A DNA stretch of 64,000 nucleotides from Allobosea thiooxidans (GTDB lineage: Bacteria; Pseudomonadota; Alphaproteobacteria; Rhizobiales; Beijerinckiaceae): assembly GCF_900168195.1 (NCBI RefSeq), contig NZ_FUYX01000008.1, forward strand, positions 171,401 through 235,400. Direction: 5' to 3'. How positions within the stretch are numbered: position 1 is the first letter of the stretch; each line of letters begins with the position of its first letter. Both the position numbers and the translations under genes were made by a program. A model generated the notes under the pieces. That model saw only the letters and a program-made list of their open reading frames with translations, made no database searches and had not been told where the DNA came from. This document shows, in pieces, positions 37,872-46,719 of the stretch.

Positions 37872-38363
37872 TCACCCGATCAGCGGCAGGAAGCCGCCGA
37901 GGCTGATTCCCAGGCCGGAGAAGCCGAACCAGGCGGCGCTGCCCAGCACGAAGCCGATCGCCAGGTCGAGGATGGTGCGGCGCGAGCCGAAGCCATGGGT
38001 GACGAGGGCGAAGGCCAGCATCGCCGTCACGGGAAAGCCAAGCGACTGCATGGTCAGCAGCGGAACGGCGACCCCGGCCAGCGCGAACAGGAAGGCGCGG
38101 CGGGACGGGGGCGCCTCCGCCTCGTCGTCGACGGTGCCGAATTCGCCGCGCAAGGCCTGCAGCATGAGCAGCACGCCCAGGATGGTCAGGCCCAGCCCGA
38201 CCGCCAACACGATCGCCGCCGGGCCGAGGCCGATATAGTTGGTGGTCGAGGCGATGCCGCGCGCGCCGTTGAGCCAGAGCGCGCCCATCACGGCGAGCGC
38301 GAGCCCCAGCCACCAGGGCCTGCGCCGCGGCTCCGGCCTTCTTGCCTGTTCTGCGCCCGACAT
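37872..38363 (-). CDS. tctB: Tripartite tricarboxylate transporter small membrane subunit TctB (set 1)
   Basis: A 163-residue protein with four hydrophobic segments, the size and layout of TctB. The sequence after the first span ([24 protein letters not shown]) is typical. It sits between tctC and tctA and presumably completes the membrane complex. An interdomain stretch is acidic and Ala-rich. Confidence 0.86.
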   Translation of the reverse strand: MSGAEQARRPEPRRRPWWLGLALAVMGALWLNGARGIASTTNYIGLGPAAIVLAVGLGLTILGVLLMLQALRGEFGTVDDEAEAPPSRRAFLFALAGVAVPLLTMQSLGFPVTAMLAFALVTHGFGSRRTILDLAIGFVLGSAAWFGFSGLGISLGGFLPLIG

Positions 38364-38392
38364 GGCGGTCAGCTCCCGGTCCCGGTCATATG

Positions 38393-38419
38393 CGGCACGT
38401 GGCGCGCGGCCACGTGCCG
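38393..38419 (-). terminator. Perfect 11-bp hairpin between tctC and tctB (set 1)
   Basis: CGGCACGTGGC (38393-38403) and GCCACGTGCCG (38409-38419) pair perfectly around a 5-base loop, directly after the tctC stop on the minus strand. Without a T-tract it is best read as an intercistronic stabiliser or attenuator that raises binding-protein output over the membrane subunits. Confidence 0.6.
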
Positions 38420-38432
38420 GCGGCGGATGCCG

Positions 38433-39383
38433 CTATTTCAGGATGCCGACTTCCTTGAGCGCGCTCGTCCAGTTCGCGTTCTCTTCCTTCAGGAAGGCGT
38501 TGAAGGCGTCGCCGGGCAGATAGGCGTCCTCCCAGCCCTGGCTCTTCAGGGTCTCCTTCCAGGCCGGGGTTGCGTGCAGCTTGGCGAAGCGATCGAGCCA
38601 GGTCTTCTTGGCGGCGTCGCTCATGCCGGGCGCGCCGACGAAGCCGCGCCAGTTGCCGATCTCGACCGGGATGCCGGCTTCCTTCAGCGTCGGGGCGTTG
38701 ATGCCGTCGACGCGGGTCGGGCCGGAGACCGCGATGATCCGAATGCGTCCCGATTCCGCGAATTGCCGGAACTCGGAGGCGCCCGAGATCGCCGCCTTGA
38801 TCTTGCCGCCGCCGAGCGCCGCGAGGATCTCGCCGCCGGAGAAGGAGACGAAGTTGATCTTTGCCACCGGGGCGCCGGCATGCTTGGCGAGCAGCGCCAG
38901 CATCACGTGATCCGCGCCGCCGGCCGAGCCGCCGCCGACCGACAGCGCGCCGGGGTCGGCCTTGAGCGCGGCGACGAAGTCCTGCGGCGTCTTGATCGGC
39001 GAGTTCGCCGGCACGGCGATGGCGTTGTACTCGTTGGTCAGGCGCAGCAGCGGCGTGGTGTCGGCAAGCGAAACCGGCGTCTTGTTGGTGATGACGCCGC
39101 CGACCATGATGACGCCGGTCACCAGCAGGGCGTTGTCGTCGCCCTTCGCGGTGCGGACGAATTCGGCGAGGCCGATGGTGCCGGCGGCGCCGCCCTTGTT
39201 GGTGAAGGACGCCCCGTCCGTGAAGACCTTGGACTGGGCGAAGGCCGCCATGGTGTGGCGCCCGGCCCCGTCCCAGCCGCCGCCCGGATTGGCCGGGATC
39301 ATCACCTTGGCGGGCTCGGCCGAAACCGCGCCCGCGCCCAGCGCCAGCGTCAGCACGCCGGCCATCGTCAACCGCTTCAACAT
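38433..39383 (-). CDS. tctC: Tripartite tricarboxylate transporter substrate-binding protein TctC (set 1)
   Basis: A 316-residue periplasmic binding protein with signal peptide (MLKRLTMAGVLTLALGAGAVSA). The Bug/TctC-family glycine-rich N-terminal loop PANPGGGWDGAGR contacts the ligand carboxylate in this family. ATG 39383 is set by GGGAGG seven bases upstream; a longer reading from 39404 is not needed. It follows prpB by 98 bases. Confidence 0.92.
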   Translation of the reverse strand: MLKRLTMAGVLTLALGAGAVSAEPAKVMIPANPGGGWDGAGRHTMAAFAQSKVFTDGASFTNKGGAAGTIGLAEFVRTAKGDDNALLVTGVIMVGGVITNKTPVSLADTTPLLRLTNEYNAIAVPANSPIKTPQDFVAALKADPGALSVGGGSAGGADHVMLALLAKHAGAPVAKINFVSFSGGEILAALGGGKIKAAISGASEFRQFAESGRIRIIAVSGPTRVDGINAPTLKEAGIPVEIGNWRGFVGAPGMSDAAKKTWLDRFAKLHATPAWKETLKSQGWEDAYLPGDAFNAFLKEENANWTSALKEVGILK

Positions 39384-39446
39384 CCTGTTTCCTCCCATTT
39401 TCAACGCCGCCTTTCCGGCTGGTCGTTTGCTGCCATCTCAGGGACA

Positions 39447-39474
39447 GGGGCGGCCGAATGGCGCGGACCGCCCC
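39447..39474 (-). terminator. Hairpin between prpB and tctC
   Basis: GGGGCGG (39447-39453) pairs with CCGCCCC (39468-39474), a 7-bp stem with a 14-base loop just after the prpB stop. It may partly separate enzyme and transporter expression. Confidence 0.4.
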
Positions 39475-39481
39475 GCTTGCG

Positions 39482-40417
39482 TCATCTGCCGCGCTCGCGC
39501 TGGGGCATGCCCTCCGGAGCGACCGTCGCGACGATCGAGGCGTCGAGCGCCTCGTAATCCGCGAGGCCGATCGTCCTATAGAGCTCGATGCGGGTCTGCA
39601 TCTGCTCGACCATGCCATGCGTGCCGCCGTCGCGGGCGAGCGCGGCGTAAAGCCTCTCCTGGGCCTTGTTGGCGACGCGCAGCGAGGAGACCGGCCAGAT
39701 CACCATGCGGTAGCCCATCGCCTCGAATTCGGATGCGGTGAAGAAGGGGGTGCGGCCGAACTCGGTCATGTTGGCCAGCAGCGGCACGCCGGCCGGCATC
39801 CGGCGCGCGAATTCGCGGAACATCTCGGCCGAGGTCAGGGCCTCCGGGAAGATCGCGTCGGCGCCGGCCTCGAGATAGAGCTTCGCCCGTGCCACCGCGC
39901 CGTCGATGCCTTCGCTGGCTGCGGCGTCGGTACGGGCGATCACATAGAGATGCCGGCGGGCCTTGGCGGCTGCGGCGACCTTCGCGGCCATGTCATGCGC
40001 GTCGGCGAGCTTCTTGTCGTTGAGATGGCCGCATTTCTTCGGCAGGAGCTGGTCCTCGATATGGACGGCGCCGGCGCCGGCCTCCTCGAACACCCGCACC
40101 ATGTGCATGACGTTGAGCGCCTCGCCATAGCCGGTGTCGCCGTCGACCAGCAGCGGCAGGCCCGAGGCGCGCGCCACCTGCCGGATGAAGAAGGCGACCT
40201 CGTCGACGGTGATGATGCCGAGATCGGGAATGCCCATCGAGGCGGTCATCGCCGCGCCCGAGAGATAGAGGCCTTCGAAGCCCGCGGCCTTCGCCTGCAG
40301 CGCGGCCATGCCGTTATGCGCGCCGGGGAGGCGGGCGATGCCGCCGCCTTCCACCAGCGCGCGGAAACGGCGGCCGGCCGGCTCGGAGGGCAGTTCGGAG
40401 GCGACGAGATAGGGCAT
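39482..40417 (-). CDS. prpB: Methylisocitrate lyase family protein PrpB
   Basis: A 311-residue isocitrate lyase/PEP-mutase-superfamily enzyme. The catalytic loop PKKCGHLNDKK has the Cys of methylisocitrate lyases, with VDGDTGYG metal-site and GAAMTASMGIPDLG motifs as in PrpB. The known reaction splits 2-methylisocitrate to pyruvate and succinate. ATG 40417 is used; a GTG at 40423 directly abuts the prpD stop. Related C-C lyases share these motifs, so the exact substrate could differ. Confidence 0.87.
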   Translation of the reverse strand: MPYLVASELPSEPAGRRFRALVEGGGIARLPGAHNGMAALQAKAAGFEGLYLSGAAMTASMGIPDLGIITVDEVAFFIRQVARASGLPLLVDGDTGYGEALNVMHMVRVFEEAGAGAVHIEDQLLPKKCGHLNDKKLADAHDMAAKVAAAAKARRHLYVIARTDAAASEGIDGAVARAKLYLEAGADAIFPEALTSAEMFREFARRMPAGVPLLANMTEFGRTPFFTASEFEAMGYRMVIWPVSSLRVANKAQERLYAALARDGGTHGMVEQMQTRIELYRTIGLADYEALDASIVATVAPEGMPQRERGR

Positions 40418-40423
40418 GGGCAC

Positions 40424-41875
40424 TCAGCTGCAATAGAGATCGACGTAGTCGTGGACCGGCATCGCTTCCAGCGCCGCCTGGTCGAGCGAGACCGAGAGGA
40501 TCTGGCGCTGGCGCTTCTCGACGAAGCGGCGGGCGAGGTTGGTGCGGAACTTCGCCTCGAGCAGCGGGATGCCGTCGGCGCGGCGGCGCTTGTGGCCGAT
40601 CGGATACTCGACGACGAGCTCGGGCAGCACCGTGCCGTCCTTCAGCGTCACCGTCATGCCGTTGGCGATCGAGCGCTTGTCGGGGTCATGGTAGTCGCGG
40701 GTGAAGGCGGGATCCTCGACGCATTCGATCGTCTCGCGCAGCGCATCGATGCGCGGATCGGCGGCGATGTCGTCCTCGTAGTCGGCGGCGGTGAGCCGGC
40801 CGAAGATCAGGGGCACCGCGACCATGTACTGGATGGTGTGGTCGCGATCGGCCGGATTGTGCAGCGGGCCGCGCTTGTCGATGATGCGGATGCAGGCCTC
40901 GTGCGTCCTGATCCTGATCGAGGCGATGTCGTCGCTGCTGCGGCACATGGCCTTGAGCTGGCCGTGCAGCGTCATCGCCGCCTCGACCGCCGTCTGGGAA
41001 TGGAACTCGGCCGGGTAGGAGATCTTGAACAGCACATGCTCCATCACATAGGAGCCGTAGGGGCGCTGGAACTTGAAGCTCTGGCCGCGGAACGAGGCGT
41101 CGTAGAAGCCCCAGGTCTTGGCGGTGAGCGCCGAGGGATAGCCCATCTCGCCGGTGCGCGCGATCAGCGCGAGGCGGACCGCGCGGCTCGTGGCATCACC
41201 CGCCGCCCAGCTCTTGCGCGAGCCGGCATTGGGGGCGTGCCGATAGGTGCGCAGCGCCTGGCCGTCGACGAAGGCGAGCGACAGCGCGTTGACGATCTCG
41301 TCGCGATCGAGCCCGAGCATCCCGGCGACCACGGCGGTCGAGGCGACCTTGACCAGGATGACATGGTCGATGCCGACCTTGTTGAAGGCGTTCTCCAGCG
41401 CCAGGCAGCCCTGGATCTCGTGCGCCTTGATCATTGCGGTCAACACGTCGCGCATCGTCAGGGCAGGGCGCCCGGCGGCGACGGCGCTGCGCGAGAGCCA
41501 GTCGGCCACCGCGAGGATGCCGCCGAGATTGTCTGAAGGATGCCCCCATTCGGCGGCGAGCCAGCAATCGTTGAAGTCCAGCCAGCGGATCATCGTGCCG
41601 ATGTTGAAGGCGGCCTGGATCGGATCGAGCTGGTAGGGCGTGCCGGGGACGCGCGCGCCGTTCGGCACGACCGTGCCGGGCACGACGGGGCCGAGCAGCT
41701 TGGTGCAGGCAGGGTATTCCAGCGCCTCCAGCCCGCAGCCGAGCGTGTCGATCAGGCAGTTGCGCGCCGTCTCATAGGCCAGCGCGCTGTCGACGCGATA
41801 GTTCAGCACATAGTCGGCGATATCGACCAGGACACCGTCGGGGGCCGGCCTTTCGTTGTTGTTGTCGCTCGCCAT
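40424..41875 (-). CDS. prpD: 2-methylcitrate dehydratase PrpD (MmgE/PrpD family)
   Basis: A 483-residue protein, matching the usual length of PrpD. PrpD-type features include FNDCWLAAEWGHPSDNLGG and LENAFNKVGIDHVILVKVAS. PrpD dehydrates 2-methylcitrate to cis-2-methylaconitate. ATG 41875 is chosen because GAGGG precedes it at a workable distance and the longer frame from 41920 has no ribosome site and reaches into the operator. First gene of the leftward operon. Confidence 0.9.
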   Translation of the reverse strand: MASDNNNERPAPDGVLVDIADYVLNYRVDSALAYETARNCLIDTLGCGLEALEYPACTKLLGPVVPGTVVPNGARVPGTPYQLDPIQAAFNIGTMIRWLDFNDCWLAAEWGHPSDNLGGILAVADWLSRSAVAAGRPALTMRDVLTAMIKAHEIQGCLALENAFNKVGIDHVILVKVASTAVVAGMLGLDRDEIVNALSLAFVDGQALRTYRHAPNAGSRKSWAAGDATSRAVRLALIARTGEMGYPSALTAKTWGFYDASFRGQSFKFQRPYGSYVMEHVLFKISYPAEFHSQTAVEAAMTLHGQLKAMCRSSDDIASIRIRTHEACIRIIDKRGPLHNPADRDHTIQYMVAVPLIFGRLTAADYEDDIAADPRIDALRETIECVEDPAFTRDYHDPDKRSIANGMTVTLKDGTVLPELVVEYPIGHKRRRADGIPLLEAKFRTNLARRFVEKRQRQILSVSLDQAALEAMPVHDYVDLYCS

Positions 41876-41922
41876 CGGCCGGTCGTCCCTCGCGTCGTGA
41901 CGACCATGCGGAGTCGCCATTT

Positions 41923-41934
41923 ATTGTCGACACA
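41923..41934. promoter_or_regulatory. Candidate GntR operator 1
   Basis: ATTGTCGACACA, a GTCGAC-centred near-palindrome abutting a possible minus-strand -10 (TAATTT, 41939-41934) of prpD. It is the weaker copy of operator 2 and centred 63 bp away from it. Confidence 0.6.
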
Positions 41935-41983
41935 AATTACAAAACTAATAGAGTTTGACAAGCGGTCGGAGATCGTTAGCTTC
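41934..41983. promoter_or_regulatory. Face-to-face promoters for prpDB-tctCBA and second tctCBA
   Basis: TTGACA at 41955-41960 (plus) is a good -35 for the rightward operon, with TAGCTT 16 bases on as a weak -10. On the minus strand TTGTCA (41961-41956) with TAATTT 16 bases on could serve prpD. The two -35 elements overlap almost completely. Confidence 0.45.
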
Positions 41984-41985
41984 AG

Positions 41986-41997
41986 ATTGTCGACAAT
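41986..41997. promoter_or_regulatory. Candidate GntR operator 2
   Basis: ATTGTCGACAAT, a perfect 12-bp palindrome just downstream of the plus-strand -10, 82 bases before the tctC start. The GT-CG-AC core suits an FCD-type GntR protein, and the encoded GntR regulator lies at the far end of the leftward operon. Confidence 0.62.
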
Positions 41998-42078
41998 ATA
42001 TCGACGCGGCGCAGGCTTGCGCCCAATCGGCTCCGCAAAGGCGGGCGCCAACGAGAACAACAGGTGTGGAGGGACGCC

Positions 42079-43053
42079 ATGAGGTTACCGATCGCCATTT
42101 GCGGCGCCATCATGCTTTCGGCCGTCGCCGCTCAGGCGCAGGATTTCCAGCCGCAGAATCCGGAATGCATCGCGCCCGCCGCGCCCGGCGGCGGATTCGA
42201 CCTGACCTGCCGGCTGACCAGCCGCGTGCTGAACGAGACCGGGCTGGTCGGCCCGTCGATCCGCACCACCAACATGCCTGGCGGCATCGGCGCGGTCGCC
42301 TACAACAACATCCAGGCGCAGCGGGCGAGCGACCCCAACGTCATCGTCGCGGTCTCGACCGGCTCCTGGGTCAACCTCGCGCAGGGCAAGTTCGGCCGCT
42401 TCAGCGAGTCCGACGTGCGCTGGCTCGGTGCGATCGGCGCGGATTACGGCGTGCTCGCCGTGCGCAAGGACAGCCGCTTCAAGACGCTCGGCGAGGTCGT
42501 CGAGGCGCTGAAGAAGGACCCGACCTCGGTGAAGGTCGGAGCGGGCGGCACGGTCGGCAGCCAGGACTGGATGAAGCCGGCGCTCGTGCTGAAGGCTGCC
42601 GGCGTCGATCCGCGCAAGATGCGCTATCTCGCCTATGAGGGCGGCGGCGAGGCGATCGGCGCGCTGATCGGCGGCCATATCGACCTCTTCCCCGGCGATG
42701 CCTCCGAGGTGCGCGGCCAGCTCGAGGCCGGCGAGGTCCGTCTGCTCGCGACCTTCTCGGAGAAGCGCCTGCCCGGCGCGTTCGCGCAGGTGCCGACGGC
42801 CAAGGAGCAGGGCTACGACGTGCAGTGGCCGATCGTGCGCGGCTTCTATGTGCCGCCGAAGGCGTCGGACGCGTCCTACACCTACTGGACGGGCGTGCTC
42901 TCCAAGCTCAACGCCGATCCGCGCTGGCAGAAGGCCCGCACCGAGCAAGGGCTCTTCGAATTCGACATGGTCGGGCAGCCCTTCGACGCCTTCGCCAGGA
43001 AGCGCACGGCCGATTTCCGCGCGCTGGCGGCCGAGGTCGGCCTCGCCAAGTGA
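42079..43053 (+). CDS. tctC: Tripartite tricarboxylate transporter substrate-binding protein TctC (set 2)
   Basis: A 324-residue periplasmic binding protein with signal peptide (MRLPIAICGAIMLSAVAAQA). The ligand-binding loop APAAPGGGFDLTCR is present; two cysteines flank it (ECIAP and DLTC), which could form a disulfide. ATG 42079 has GGAGGG at 42068-42073; an upstream GTG at 42064 overlaps that site and is rejected. First gene of the rightward operon. Confidence 0.91.
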   Translation: MRLPIAICGAIMLSAVAAQAQDFQPQNPECIAPAAPGGGFDLTCRLTSRVLNETGLVGPSIRTTNMPGGIGAVAYNNIQAQRASDPNVIVAVSTGSWVNLAQGKFGRFSESDVRWLGAIGADYGVLAVRKDSRFKTLGEVVEALKKDPTSVKVGAGGTVGSQDWMKPALVLKAAGVDPRKMRYLAYEGGGEAIGALIGGHIDLFPGDASEVRGQLEAGEVRLLATFSEKRLPGAFAQVPTAKEQGYDVQWPIVRGFYVPPKASDASYTYWTGVLSKLNADPRWQKARTEQGLFEFDMVGQPFDAFARKRTADFRALAAEVGLAK

Positions 43054-43095
43054 CGTGACGCGCGCGGCCCGGCAGGGACAGCGGAGGGCATAACC

Positions 43096-43521
43096 ATGGT
43101 CGATCGCCTGGTCGGGTTGATCAGCATCCTGCTCGGCGCCGGAGCGATCTGGCATGCGCAGACATTGCATGTGCCCTTTGCTGCGGACCCGGTCGGGCCG
43201 CGCGTCTTCCCGACGGTGATCGGCGCCGTCCTGATCCTGGCCGGCGGCATCCTCGCCGCCCGGCCGGGCAAGGTCGAGCTCGAATTCGGCACCTGGCAGC
43301 GCGCGCTCGCGGTGCTCGTCGCGAGCCTGATCTATCCGCTGCTGCTCCTGCCGCTCGGCTTCATCCTGGCGACCGCGCTGCTCTGTTTCGCCGGGTCGCT
43401 CGCCTTCCATGCCCGGCCGCTGCCAGCGGCCGTGTCCGCCGTGGCGACGGCCGTCGTGTTCTTCGTGCTCCTCGACAAGCTGCTCGACCTGCCGCTGCCG
43501 CGCGGACCGCTGGGTATCTAG
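43096..43521 (+). CDS. tctB: Tripartite tricarboxylate transporter small membrane subunit TctB (set 2)
   Basis: A 141-residue protein with four hydrophobic segments and the TctB pattern FAADPVGPRVFPTVIGAVLI near the N-terminus. GGAGGG precedes ATG 43096. Its TAG stop is followed immediately by the tctA ATG, so expression is coupled. Confidence 0.88.
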   Translation: MVDRLVGLISILLGAGAIWHAQTLHVPFAADPVGPRVFPTVIGAVLILAGGILAARPGKVELEFGTWQRALAVLVASLIYPLLLLPLGFILATALLCFAGSLAFHARPLPAAVSAVATAVVFFVLLDKLLDLPLPRGPLGI

Positions 43522-45024
43522 ATGGACGCTTTCGCCGCCCTCCTCACCGGGTTCCAGGTCGCGCTGACGCCGCTGAACCTCGCCGTCGCCTTCGCCGGCG
43601 TCGCGCTCGGCACCGCGATCGGCGCGCTGCCCGGCATCGGGCCGATCAACGCGGTGGCGCTGCTGCTGCCGCTGTGCTTCGCCCTGAAGCTGCCGCCGGA
43701 GACGGCGTTGATCCTGCTCGCCGGGCTCTATTACGGCAGCGGCTATGGCGGACGCATCTCCTCGATCCTGCTCAACATCCCCGGCGATCCCGGGCTGGTG
43801 ATGACCACGCTCGACGGCTATCCGCTCGCCAAGTCCGGGCGCGGCGCCGCGGCACTGGCGATCAGCGGCATCGGCAGCTTCGTCGGCGGCACCAGCGCCG
43901 TCATCCTGATGACCTTCCTCGCCGTGCCGCTGGCGCGGCTGGCCCTGTCCTTCGGCCCGGCCGACTATGTCGCCCTGATGGTGCTGTCCTTCGCGCTGCT
44001 CGGCACGATGAGCGAGGACAAGGCGGTGAAGACCTGGATCGCGGTCGCGCTCGGCCTGCTGCTGGCGATGGTGGGGATCGACGGGGGCACCGGGGTCGAG
44101 CGCTTCACCTTCGGCTCGATGGAGCTGCTCGGCGGCATCGATTTCACCAGCCTGACCATCGGCCTGTTCGCGGTCGCCGAAATCCTGGTCCTCGCGGAGG
44201 GCATGGTGACCGGCGTGGTTTCGCGCACCGGCGGCGGCGCCGGGCTGAGCTTCAGGGAGATCCTGTTCTGCGTGCCGGCGATGCTACGCGCCACCGGGAT
44301 CGGCTTCTTCCTCGGCGTCCTGCCGGGCACCGGCGCTTCCGTGGCGTCGGCGATGGCCTACACCGCCGAGAAGCGCGTCTCGGACAAGGGCAGCTTCGGC
44401 AAGGGCGACATGCGGGGCCTCGCGGCGCCGGAGACGGCCGACAACGCGGCGCAGACCGGCTCGATGGTGCCGATGCTGGCGCTCGGCATTCCCGGCTCCG
44501 GCACCACGGCGGTGATGCTCGGCGCCTTCATGATGTATTCGATCACGCCCGGCCCGCTGCTGTTCACCCAGCGGCCGGAAGTGGCCTGGGGCCTGATCGC
44601 CTCGATGTATATCGGCAATCTGATGCTGCTGGTGCTCAACCTGCCGCTGGTCGGGCTGTTCGCCCGGCTGCTGCTGGTGCCGGCCTGGATCCTGTATCCC
44701 GGCATCCTCGCCTTGTCCTATGCCGGGGTCTACGCAGTCTCGAATTCGGCTTTCGAGCTCACCATCACCACCGCGATCGGCATTCTGGCCTATGCGATGC
44801 GCAAGGCGGGCATTCCGCTGATCCCGCTGATGCTCGCCTTCGTTCTGGCCCGCCTGCTCGAGGACAATTTCCGCCGCGCTTTGTCCCTGTCGGATGGCGG
44901 CTACGAAATCCTGTTCTCCACGCCGACGAGCATCGTCCTGTGGCTGCTGGCCGTTCTCGCGATCGGCATCCCGGCCGTCCGGCAGGTCATGCAGCGGGGC
45001 CGTCCGGCCGTGCATGAAGCGTGA
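43522..45024 (+). CDS. tctA: Tripartite tricarboxylate transporter large membrane subunit TctA (set 2)
   Basis: A 500-residue polytopic protein with TctA signatures GALPGIGPINAVALLLPL and FLGVLPGTGASVASAMAYTAEK. It is clearly a paralogue of, not a copy of, the set-1 TctA: conserved glycine motifs align but most loop residues differ, so the two systems probably prefer different acids or conditions. Confidence 0.94.
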   Translation: MDAFAALLTGFQVALTPLNLAVAFAGVALGTAIGALPGIGPINAVALLLPLCFALKLPPETALILLAGLYYGSGYGGRISSILLNIPGDPGLVMTTLDGYPLAKSGRGAAALAISGIGSFVGGTSAVILMTFLAVPLARLALSFGPADYVALMVLSFALLGTMSEDKAVKTWIAVALGLLLAMVGIDGGTGVERFTFGSMELLGGIDFTSLTIGLFAVAEILVLAEGMVTGVVSRTGGGAGLSFREILFCVPAMLRATGIGFFLGVLPGTGASVASAMAYTAEKRVSDKGSFGKGDMRGLAAPETADNAAQTGSMVPMLALGIPGSGTTAVMLGAFMMYSITPGPLLFTQRPEVAWGLIASMYIGNLMLLVLNLPLVGLFARLLLVPAWILYPGILALSYAGVYAVSNSAFELTITTAIGILAYAMRKAGIPLIPLMLAFVLARLLEDNFRRALSLSDGGYEILFSTPTSIVLWLLAVLAIGIPAVRQVMQRGRPAVHEA

Positions 45025-45032
45025 TGGCGCAG

Positions 45033-45052
45033 CAGCCCTGCGAGCGGGGCTG
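45033..45052 (+). terminator. Hairpin after second tctCBA operon
   Basis: CAGCCC (45033-45038) pairs with GGGCTG (45047-45052) nine bases after the tctA stop; 8-base loop, no T-tract. Confidence 0.35.
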
Positions 45053-45174
45053 ACATTCCGAGGCCGCAGCCTCGCCAACGGCCAGGGATCCGCAGACCGG
45101 CCGCCTGGTCCTGCTGCCTTCATAGGCCGTCGATGCCACTTCGCCCGCCGCACTCGGTTCGCTATCATCGAACA

Positions 45175-46101
45175 ATGACTTGGCGCTTCGAGGATATGCT
45201 GACCTTTCTGAAGGTGGTCGAGGCAGGCGGCGTGACGGCCGCCGCTGCCGAGCTCAAGCTGTCGAAATCCGTGGTCAGCAAGCGCGTGAGCGATCTGGAG
45301 GATGCGCTCGGGCTCTCCTTGCTGCGACGCTCGACACGCCATGTGACCCCTACGGAGCGGGGCCGCTCCCTCTATGAACAGATGCGCCCCGCCTTCGGCG
45401 CGATCGACCAGATCGTCGAGAACGTGACGGACCATGCCGGCCCGTTGAACGGGCACCTTCGCATCACTGCGCCGATGAGCTTCGCGACGATGCATCTTGG
45501 GCCGATCCTCGCGGATTTCGCCCGGCTGCACCCCGGCCTCGAATTCGCGATCAATCTCGACGATCGCATTCAGGATCTCGTTTCGAGCGACTATGATCTC
45601 GCGGTCCGGATCGGCCGTCTGCCCGATTCCTCCCTGATCGCGCGCAAGCTCTGCATCAGCCGCCGCGTGGTCTGCTGCAGCCCGGCCTATGCGCGGGAGA
45701 AGACCCTGCCGCAGTCGATCGAGGAGATCAGGGCCCATTCCTGCATCGACTATGCCAATACCCATGCCAACCGGCTTTGGCAGTTCGCCTCGCCCGGCTC
45801 CGACGCCGCGCCGCGCGGCGTGGCGACGCATAGCCGCCTCGTGACCAACAATGGCGAGGTGATGCGGGACCTGGCGATTGCCGGGCTGGGCCTCGCAATC
45901 CTGCCTCTGTTCATCGTGGCCGACGCGCTCCGCTCCGGGGCGCTCATCCATGTCCTGCCGGACGAGAGGCCTCTGCCCGACACGATCTACGCCGTGTATC
46001 CGTCGACCCGCCACGTCTCCCGCCGCGTTCGGGCGCTCGTCGACTATCTCGGCCAGCGCCTGGCCGATGGCGCGCCGTGGGAGCAGGGGCTCGTCCGCTG
46101 A
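45175..46101 (+). CDS. LysR family transcriptional regulator
   Basis: A 308-residue LysR protein. The N-terminal HTH (about residues 1-62) reads AGGVTAAAAELKLSKSVVSKRVSDLE, resembling the CrgA-type branch; a type 2 periplasmic-binding fold follows. ATG 45175 removes an unstructured N-terminal extension. It is convergent with doxX and may control the redox-stress genes at 46.1-48.4 kb, although the adjacent tct operon is also possible. Confidence 0.87.
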   Translation: MTWRFEDMLTFLKVVEAGGVTAAAAELKLSKSVVSKRVSDLEDALGLSLLRRSTRHVTPTERGRSLYEQMRPAFGAIDQIVENVTDHAGPLNGHLRITAPMSFATMHLGPILADFARLHPGLEFAINLDDRIQDLVSSDYDLAVRIGRLPDSSLIARKLCISRRVVCCSPAYAREKTLPQSIEEIRAHSCIDYANTHANRLWQFASPGSDAAPRGVATHSRLVTNNGEVMRDLAIAGLGLAILPLFIVADALRSGALIHVLPDERPLPDTIYAVYPSTRHVSRRVRALVDYLGQRLADGAPWEQGLVR

Positions 46102-46125
46102 ACGGGGCGGATGCAGGCCGGCGCG

Positions 46126-46143
46126 ACGGCAGGAAACCGCCGT
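46126..46143. terminator. Weak hairpin between convergent LysR and DoxX genes
   Basis: ACGGC (46126-46130) and GCCGT (46139-46143) form a 5-bp stem with an 8-base loop in the short gap between convergent stops. Confidence 0.3.
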
Positions 46144-46144
46144 T

Positions 46145-46588
46145 TCACATTTCGCGCCCGAGCCACCGATCGAGCGACAGGCGCCCGCCGCCATGGACGG
46201 CCATGAGCGCATAGGATCCCAGCCATACGACCGTGAGATGATAGCCGGTGCCGCGCGGGATCATCACCATGACCAGGATGACCATGAGCTGGACGAAGAG
46301 CATGAAGGCGAGGGGGCGGGTCAGCAGCCCTAGGGCGATGGCGATGCCCCCGACCAGCTCGAGCCCGCTGGTGAAATAGGCCAGCGGCACCGCCGGTTCG
46401 AGGCCGAGATTCCGGAAGAGCTCGATATCGCGCGCCATGCCGCCGCCGAACAGCTTCCTCCAGCCGAACTCGGCCATGACAAGGCCGGAGGTCAGGCGCA
46501 AGAACAGATAGGCGAGCGGTTCGAGCGCTGCGTAGAGCGGGCCCAGAAAAGGCAGCAGCAAACGTGGCTTGTCCGGATTCTCAGTCAT
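46145..46588 (-). CDS. DoxX family membrane protein
   Basis: A 147-residue protein with four hydrophobic segments and DoxX-type motifs (RLTSGLVMAEFGWRKLFGGG; SGLELVGGIAIALGLLTRPLAF). DoxX proteins are linked to quinone-dependent or thiol-redox processes. Last gene of the leftward group with the quinol-monooxygenase-like and isochorismatase-like genes, separated from them by 131 bases. Confidence 0.85.
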   Translation of the reverse strand: MTENPDKPRLLLPFLGPLYAALEPLAYLFLRLTSGLVMAEFGWRKLFGGGMARDIELFRNLGLEPAVPLAYFTSGLELVGGIAIALGLLTRPLAFMLFVQLMVILVMVMIPRGTGYHLTVVWLGSYALMAVHGGGRLSLDRWLGREM

Positions 46589-46719
46589 GTCGGGCTCTGT
46601 TCGCTGTGCGGGTTGTTCCGCTCGGGCCAGGAACGGCCGAGGGTTGCACCCGAGGTCGGTGGCCGATGGCGTCCAAGCGTCGGCCTGAATCGTTCGGCGC
46701 GAATGGCGATCTCAGGCAG

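Noticed and set aside
37860..41536. Two long plus-strand frames (37860-39557, 39458-41536)
   Set aside because: Antisense to tctB, tctC, prpB and prpD, which have clear motifs on the minus strand; the plus frames have none.
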